DNA of 64,000 bases from an uncultured Bacteroidales bacterium (GTDB lineage: Bacteria; Bacteroidota; Bacteroidia; Bacteroidales; UBA932), in NCBI GenBank assembly GCA_934700615.1, contig CAKUXR010000014.1:24402-88401 (forward strand), written 5' to 3'. The notes beneath the pieces are model-generated. The model was not told where the DNA came from. It was given only the letters and a program-made list of their open reading frames with translations, and did not search any database. This document shows positions 59,950 through 64,000 of this stretch, piece after piece. A program made the translations under genes and the position numbers. How positions within the stretch are numbered: position 1 is the stretch's first letter; each line of letters opens with the position of its first letter.

Positions 59950-62049
59950 TTACACCAGCCCTCCGAACAAATCCGTAATCGGCTCTTCTTCATCGTTTTC
60001 CGGCAATGCACCATCCGGCAGCATTGACCTGAACTCTTCTTCATTTATGACCGGGATTCCGAGTTGCTCGGCTTTTTTCATCTTTTCCGGCCCCGGCTTG
60101 CTTCCTGCAAGCAAATAGGATGTCTTTCCGCTGAGCGAGCCGCTGTTCTTGCCTCCGTGAAGCGCAATCAGTTCCTTCATCTCGTCCCTCGAAATGCTGA
60201 AGTTCCCGGATATGACAATAGTTTTTCCTGTCAATGCTGCCGAGAGGTTCTGAGCCGGCGCCTCCATGGACATTTTCAGTCCGTCTGCCTTAAGTCTCTG
60301 AATCTCAAGACGATGCTTTTCGTTCTGGAAGAAATTGTAGACACTTTCCGCTATGACTTCTCCCACGTCCTGGACTTCCAGCAATTGAGCGACATCGGCC
60401 TTTTCGATATTGTCAATGTTGCCGAAATGCTGTGCTATCTCTTTGGCCGTCGATTCTCCTACATATCTGATGCCCAAGGCGAAGAGAACGTGGTCAAATG
60501 ATACTTTAAGGCTGTTTTTCAGGCTGTCCAGAAACCTCTGGGCCGACCTTTCCTTCCATCCTTCGAGATGAAGAAGGTCTGATTTCTTCAGGTCATAAAA
60601 ATCTGCCGGAGTCCTTACCAAGCCAAGATTATACAACTGGTCCACTGTGGCGTCTCCTGCTATGACATTCATGGCTTTCCTGCTCAGGAAATGCAGCAGG
60701 CGGCCTTTAATCTGTGTGGGGCACCCTTCGATATTGGGGCAGAACCACTTGGCCTCATCGTCCTCCTTGACCAGGGCAGTGCCGCAGTCAGGACATACGG
60801 TTGGGAAGTCCGGCTTCTTCGTGTCCTTGCCTCTCTTGGAGAGTTCCACTCCCGTGATTTTCGGGATGATCTCGCCGCCCTTCTCGACATAGACAAAGTC
60901 TCCGACGCGGATGTCCATCTGCGCCATCATGTCGGCATTGTTCAAAGTCGCCCTTTTTACGACTGTTCCTGACAACTGGACAGGATCAAGATTCGCCACA
61001 GGAGTTACAGCTCCGGTCCTTCCAACCTGATAATCAATGGATTTGATTTGTGTCAATGCTTGTTCAGCCTTGAATTTGTATGCCACTGCCCAGCGTGGAA
61101 ATTTGGCTGTGTAGCCAAGTTCAGTCTGATATGCGAGTTCATTGATTTTTATGACAATGCCGTCGGTGGCATATGGAAGGAATTTGCGCTCCTTGTCCCA
61201 ATAGTTGATGTATTCTTCTATTTCATTGATATTGTGACAGATTTTGCGCTTGTCAGATACCGGAAGTCCCCAGGATTCGGCTGCTTTCATGGCATCGTCG
61301 TGGGTCGCAAACGTGACATTCGGGCTAGGAATGTGATATAAGGTGCACCATAGCCCTCTGCGTCCGACCTCTTTCGGGTCAAGGAGTTTCAATGAACCTG
61401 AAGCGGCGTTTCTCGGGTTTGCGAAAGGCTGGTCTTCGTTTCTCAACCTCTCTTCATTCAGAGTGTCGAAGGCCTTGTAAGGCATAAGAATCTCGCCCCT
61501 GATTTCGAATTCTTCTGGGTATCCCGACCCTTTGAGGGTTACAGGTATGTTGCTGATATGCCGGACATTATCTGTCACATCGTCACCGATGACACCGTCT
61601 CCCCGTGTCAATGCCCTGAAAAGTTTTCCGTCGCGGTACGTAAGGCAGATGGCTGTTCCGTCGAATTTCAGTTCGCATGAGTATGTGAACGGTTTGCTGA
61701 TGGCTTTCGAAGCCCTCGTCACGAAATCTTCAATTTCTCCGATATTGTATGTGTTGGCCAGCGAGAGCATTGGATATTTGTGCTCATACTGGGCAAATTC
61801 CTTGCGGGCTGTCACCAATGTCCTTCCGTTCTCGTCGGAATTTTCCAGATCACTACCGACTTTTCGTGTCGGCGAATCCGGTGTCACGAGATCCGGATAT
61901 TCTTTCTCCAGGTCAGCAAGCTCATACATAAGATGGTCATACTCGTAGTCACTTATAGCCGGAGCGTTATCTACGTAGTATTTCCTGCTGTTTTCCCAGA
62001 GGATTTTTCTGAGTTCCCTTATTCTGTTTTCTGCCTGTTGGCGGTCCAT
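59950..62049 (-). CDS. ligA: NAD-dependent DNA ligase
   Basis: A 699-residue replicative ligase that seals nicks using NAD. In order: the Ia domain, the adenylation domain with the nucleophilic lysine in CELKFDGTA, the OB fold, a four-cysteine zinc finger (CPDCG, then CPNIEGCPTQI), helix-hairpin-helix repeats (LFALGIRYVGESTAKEIAQHFG) and a C-terminal BRCT domain (GKTIVISGNFSISRDEMKELI). It is first in the reverse-strand run ligA-yihY-relA-(Ig)-(barrel)-ispG, nearly 10 kb long with very small gaps. Confidence 0.95.
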   Translation of the reverse strand: MDRQQAENRIRELRKILWENSRKYYVDNAPAISDYEYDHLMYELADLEKEYPDLVTPDSPTRKVGSDLENSDENGRTLVTARKEFAQYEHKYPMLSLANTYNIGEIEDFVTRASKAISKPFTYSCELKFDGTAICLTYRDGKLFRALTRGDGVIGDDVTDNVRHISNIPVTLKGSGYPEEFEIRGEILMPYKAFDTLNEERLRNEDQPFANPRNAASGSLKLLDPKEVGRRGLWCTLYHIPSPNVTFATHDDAMKAAESWGLPVSDKRKICHNINEIEEYINYWDKERKFLPYATDGIVIKINELAYQTELGYTAKFPRWAVAYKFKAEQALTQIKSIDYQVGRTGAVTPVANLDPVQLSGTVVKRATLNNADMMAQMDIRVGDFVYVEKGGEIIPKITGVELSKRGKDTKKPDFPTVCPDCGTALVKEDDEAKWFCPNIEGCPTQIKGRLLHFLSRKAMNVIAGDATVDQLYNLGLVRTPADFYDLKKSDLLHLEGWKERSAQRFLDSLKNSLKVSFDHVLFALGIRYVGESTAKEIAQHFGNIDNIEKADVAQLLEVQDVGEVIAESVYNFFQNEKHRLEIQRLKADGLKMSMEAPAQNLSAALTGKTIVISGNFSISRDEMKELIALHGGKNSGSLSGKTSYLLAGSKPGPEKMKKAEQLGIPVINEEEFRSMLPDGALPENDEEEPITDLFGGLV

Positions 62050-62075
62050 TTGTCCTTTTATTTATTCATAAAATA

Positions 62076-62083
62076 CAAATTTA
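62076..62083 (-). promoter_or_regulatory. Candidate -7 box of the ligA operon
   Basis: On the reverse strand this reads TAAATTTG, 26 bases before the ligA start. No ideal -33 element is seen. Confidence 0.45.
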
Positions 62084-62117
62084 ACCATTTTTTTGTGGAA
62101 AATTGGTTGAAAAGTGA

Positions 62118-62125
62118 TAATTTTG
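62118..62125 (+). promoter_or_regulatory. Candidate -7 box of pfk
   Basis: TAATTTTG. TTTG at 62092-62095 is a possible -33 element with a long 22-base spacer. The ATG follows 45 bases downstream. Confidence 0.45.
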
Positions 62126-62170
62126 CACCCCGGAAAACGAATATAACATTATAAATTTTTCGATTTTATC

Positions 62171-63409
62171 ATGAAAGACGCAATCATTATTTTGTGCGGA
62201 GGCGGTCCAGCCCCAGGAATGAACTCAGTTTCAATGAGTGTAGCAAAGACTTTCCTTTCTAAGGGTTACAGGGTTATCGGACTGCATGGCGGTTATTCAG
62301 GTCTTTTCAGCAAGGATGCCCGTATCGAGGATCTTGACTTCTTCAAGGCAGACCGCTATTTTAACAGAGGAGGCTCTTACCTTGAGATGAGCCGTTTCAA
62401 GCCGACTAACGAGGATTTCGAGAAGAACTTCAACCTCGACTTGTTCAAGGACAACAACATCAAACTTTTGGTTACCATCGGTGGTGACGATACTGCTTCG
62501 ACAGCCAACAGAATTTCCAAGTTCCTCGAGGCAAAGAACTATCCTATCGCGAATATCCATTGTCCTAAGACAATTGACAACGACCTTCCTCTTCCTGCGA
62601 ATGCTCCTACTTTCGGATATAATTCTGCAAAGAACGAGGGTGCTCATATCGCAAGGACCATTTACGAGGATGCCCGTACTTCAGGCAACTGGTTGGTTAT
62701 TTCTGCAATGGGCCGCACCTGCGGTAGCCTTGCTCTCGGTATCGGTGAGGCAACACATTGCCCTATGACCATCATTCCTGAGATGTTCAACAAGACTCAG
62801 ATGACTCTTGACAAGATTGTGCGTCTTTCTGTTTCTGCTATCATCAAGAGAAGATTGATGGGTGTACATTATGGTACAATCGTAGCTGCAGAGGGCCTTT
62901 TCCACAATGAAGAGGTTGCAAAGGAGGCTGCTGAGGCCGGTGTTCACTTCTCATATGATGAGCATGGTCACCCTGAGCTTGGCAAGATTTCAAAGGCTGT
63001 CCTTTTCAACGAGCTTCTTGAGAAGAAATTCGCAAAGATCGGTCTCAATGTCAAGAGCCGTCCGGTAGAAATCGGTTATGATGTACGCTGCCAGGACCCT
63101 GTTGCTTATGACCTTACATATTGCACAGAGCTTGCCATGGGCGTTTACCAGCTGTTCAGCGAGGGTAAGACCGGCTGCATGGTATATGTAGATTCTTACG
63201 GTAATGTTTCTCCTCTCTATCTTGCTGATTTGCAGGATCCTGAGACAGGAAAGATTCCTCCGAGAATCGTGGATATCAATGCCAGCACAGCTCAGAACTA
63301 TTACAAGTACATTGCGCACTATGTAACTCCTGAGGATTACGAGGCTGTAAAGGCTCTCGGTATCGAGAATCCTGAGGCATACGATTTCAAGAAGATTCTT
63401 GAGTGGTAA
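62171..63409 (+). CDS. 6-phosphofructokinase, probably diphosphate-dependent
   Basis: A 412-residue phosphofructokinase-family enzyme of glycolysis. The nucleotide-site motifs are GGDDT and PKTIDND. In this family an aspartate in GGDD and a lysine in PKTIDND block ATP and mark use of diphosphate (PPi); ATP-type enzymes have GGDGS and PGTIDND. The substrate motif MGRTCGSLAL is present. PPi-dependent enzymes work in both directions and save ATP. Monocistronic, with a strong compound hairpin after the stop. Confidence 0.9.
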   Translation: MKDAIIILCGGGPAPGMNSVSMSVAKTFLSKGYRVIGLHGGYSGLFSKDARIEDLDFFKADRYFNRGGSYLEMSRFKPTNEDFEKNFNLDLFKDNNIKLLVTIGGDDTASTANRISKFLEAKNYPIANIHCPKTIDNDLPLPANAPTFGYNSAKNEGAHIARTIYEDARTSGNWLVISAMGRTCGSLALGIGEATHCPMTIIPEMFNKTQMTLDKIVRLSVSAIIKRRLMGVHYGTIVAAEGLFHNEEVAKEAAEAGVHFSYDEHGHPELGKISKAVLFNELLEKKFAKIGLNVKSRPVEIGYDVRCQDPVAYDLTYCTELAMGVYQLFSEGKTGCMVYVDSYGNVSPLYLADLQDPETGKIPPRIVDINASTAQNYYKYIAHYVTPEDYEAVKALGIENPEAYDFKKILEW

Positions 63410-63439
63410 GATTATGATAAGGTTTTCTGACGTCAGATC

Positions 63440-63502
63440 AGGAAACACCCGATAAAACAGGCAGGCGGATTGGTTTTCCAGTCCGCCTGCTTTGTGTTTC
63501 CT
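63440..63502 (+). terminator. Compound terminator after pfk
   Basis: Inner stem: GCAGGCGGA (63461-63469) with TCCGCCTGC (63482-63490), extended by TGG/CCA around a TTTT loop. Outer stem: AGGAAACAC (63440-63448) with GTGTTTCCT (63494-63502). TTTGTGTTT follows the inner stem. Confidence 0.75.
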
Positions 63503-63595
63503 CGTCACTCAGGCGCGCTTCATTGCCCGGGAAAGAGTCCTGACTATTGCCCCGTCGTCAATTTGAACTGATGACTGGAAGATATAAGTCAATTG

Positions 63596-64000
63596 CTATG
63601 CATTACTCATCTCTTCCTTTAGCCTGGAAACTTCTTCTGCAGAGAGCCCTGTGGCCTGCGTGATAATCTCGCAAGGTGTCCCGAGCCGTATAAGATTCAT
63701 CGCGATTTTCGATTGCCCTTCCTTGAGACCTTCCTCTTTGCCCACTTTATGTCCTTTCTTGTGTCCCTCTTTGAGGCCCTCTTCTCGCCCTTCCTCTCGT
63801 CCTTCCTCTCGTCCTGTCTCACGCGCGTACTCAATCTGATTGTATGTGTCCCGTTCCGTATTCATGGCTTTAATGTATTTGATTCTGTCCTTGTCGTCAA
63901 GCTGGGCGAGTTCCGCAACATCGAAGAGTTTCGTGAATATCCTGTCCCTCAGTCTCTCCGGACGCTCCAGCAGACTGGACATGTTCTTCAGCAGATACAG
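63596..64000 (-). CDS. Rpn-family nuclease/putative transposase, C-terminal part (cut by the window edge)
   Basis: The frame continues without a stop to the last base of the window, so the ATG at 63982 is probably internal. The visible part (LYLLKNMSSLLERPERLRDRIFTKLFDVAELAQLDDKDRIKYIKAMNTERD) matches the end of the Rpn/PD-(D/E)XK nuclease domain. It is followed by the low-complexity E-E-G-R/K repeats (about 35 residues) and the short C-terminal helix pair (IIRLGTPCEIITQATGLS-like) usual in these proteins. Members promote recombination in E. coli and are often multicopy in Bacteroidota genomes. Confidence 0.75.
   Translation of the reverse strand: MYLLKNMSSLLERPERLRDRIFTKLFDVAELAQLDDKDRIKYIKAMNTERDTYNQIEYARETGREEGREEGREEGLKEGHKKGHKVGKEEGLKEGQSKIAMNLIRLGTPCEIITQATGLSAEEVSRLKEEMSNA

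Noticed and set aside
63720..63840. Short tandem repeats as a CRISPR or satellite array
   Set aside because: They are in-frame codons for the E-E-G-R/K tail of the Rpn protein, without spacers.

Overview
The window looks like a chromosomal segment of a Bacteroidota bacterium, most likely order Bacteroidales. The family cannot be fixed from sequence alone. The evidence is the promoter style (TTTG, 19 bases, TAnnTTTG, seen with exact spacing before the tRNA-Lys pair, before pst and at 30380-30410), sparse Shine-Dalgarno sequences, FimA/Mfa-type (type V) pilin genes, a Rho factor with a long Q/N-rich insert, TPR-AraC membrane regulators, a DUF349 repeat protein, and the Bacteroidota gene orders tgt-lptF/G and birA/rsfS-ftsH-cdsA-psd.

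Layout. 1-330: two tandem tRNA-Lys genes (reverse strand). 438-3287: FAD/iron-sulfur 2-hydroxyacid dehydrogenase. 3407-6954: phosphate ABC transporter in which PstS and PstC form one polypeptide. 7197-10256: sulfate activation and APS reduction (cysD, cysN, cysH). 10273-14480 (reverse): a compact fimbrial locus (short SSB, OmpA/TPR lipoprotein, FimA-like pilin, Mfa2-like anchor). 14858-18647: zinc-ribbon protein, M3 peptidase, nucleoside MFS carrier. 18767-24026: tgt, LptF/G permease, uracil permease, dut, murF. 24034-25687 (reverse): obg and a PAP2 phosphatase. 25800-29508: membrane TPR-AraC regulator and a surface lipoprotein. 29652-30347: trmD. 30348-30843: non-coding, with a well-formed candidate small RNA and a possible pseudoknot leader. 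30844-35316: DUF349 protein, yidC, yggS. 35367-36473 (reverse): membrane AraC regulator. 36726-38729: rho. 38806-43793: lptD (reverse), with divergent amiC and an MCE protein. 44167-47692: dnaA, pepD, rpe. 47675-48448 (reverse): birA. 48501-52558: rsfS, ftsH, cdsA, psd. 52694-62049 (reverse): ligA, yihY, relA/spoT, Ig-like lipoprotein, PorT-like barrel, ispG. 62171-63409: diphosphate-type phosphofructokinase. 63596 to the window edge: partial Rpn-type nuclease.

Most of the window is housekeeping. Envelope assembly dominates: LptD, LptF/G, MCE lipid transport, YidC, CdsA, Psd, MurF, AmiC and IspG. Phosphate and sulfate acquisition lie side by side. Accessory material is limited to the fimbrial locus, the two membrane AraC regulators with the repeat lipoprotein, and the Rpn fragment.

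I found no CRISPR array, prophage or insertion sequence. The most unusual items are the PstS-PstC fusion with an added membrane segment, the candidate small RNA at about 30417-30595, the structured leaders before cysD and the DUF349 gene, the fimbrial locus led by a tail-less SSB with a repeat cluster upstream, loss of the zinc-ligand cysteines in Tgt, and frequent use of the heptamer GTCAATG/CATTGAC.
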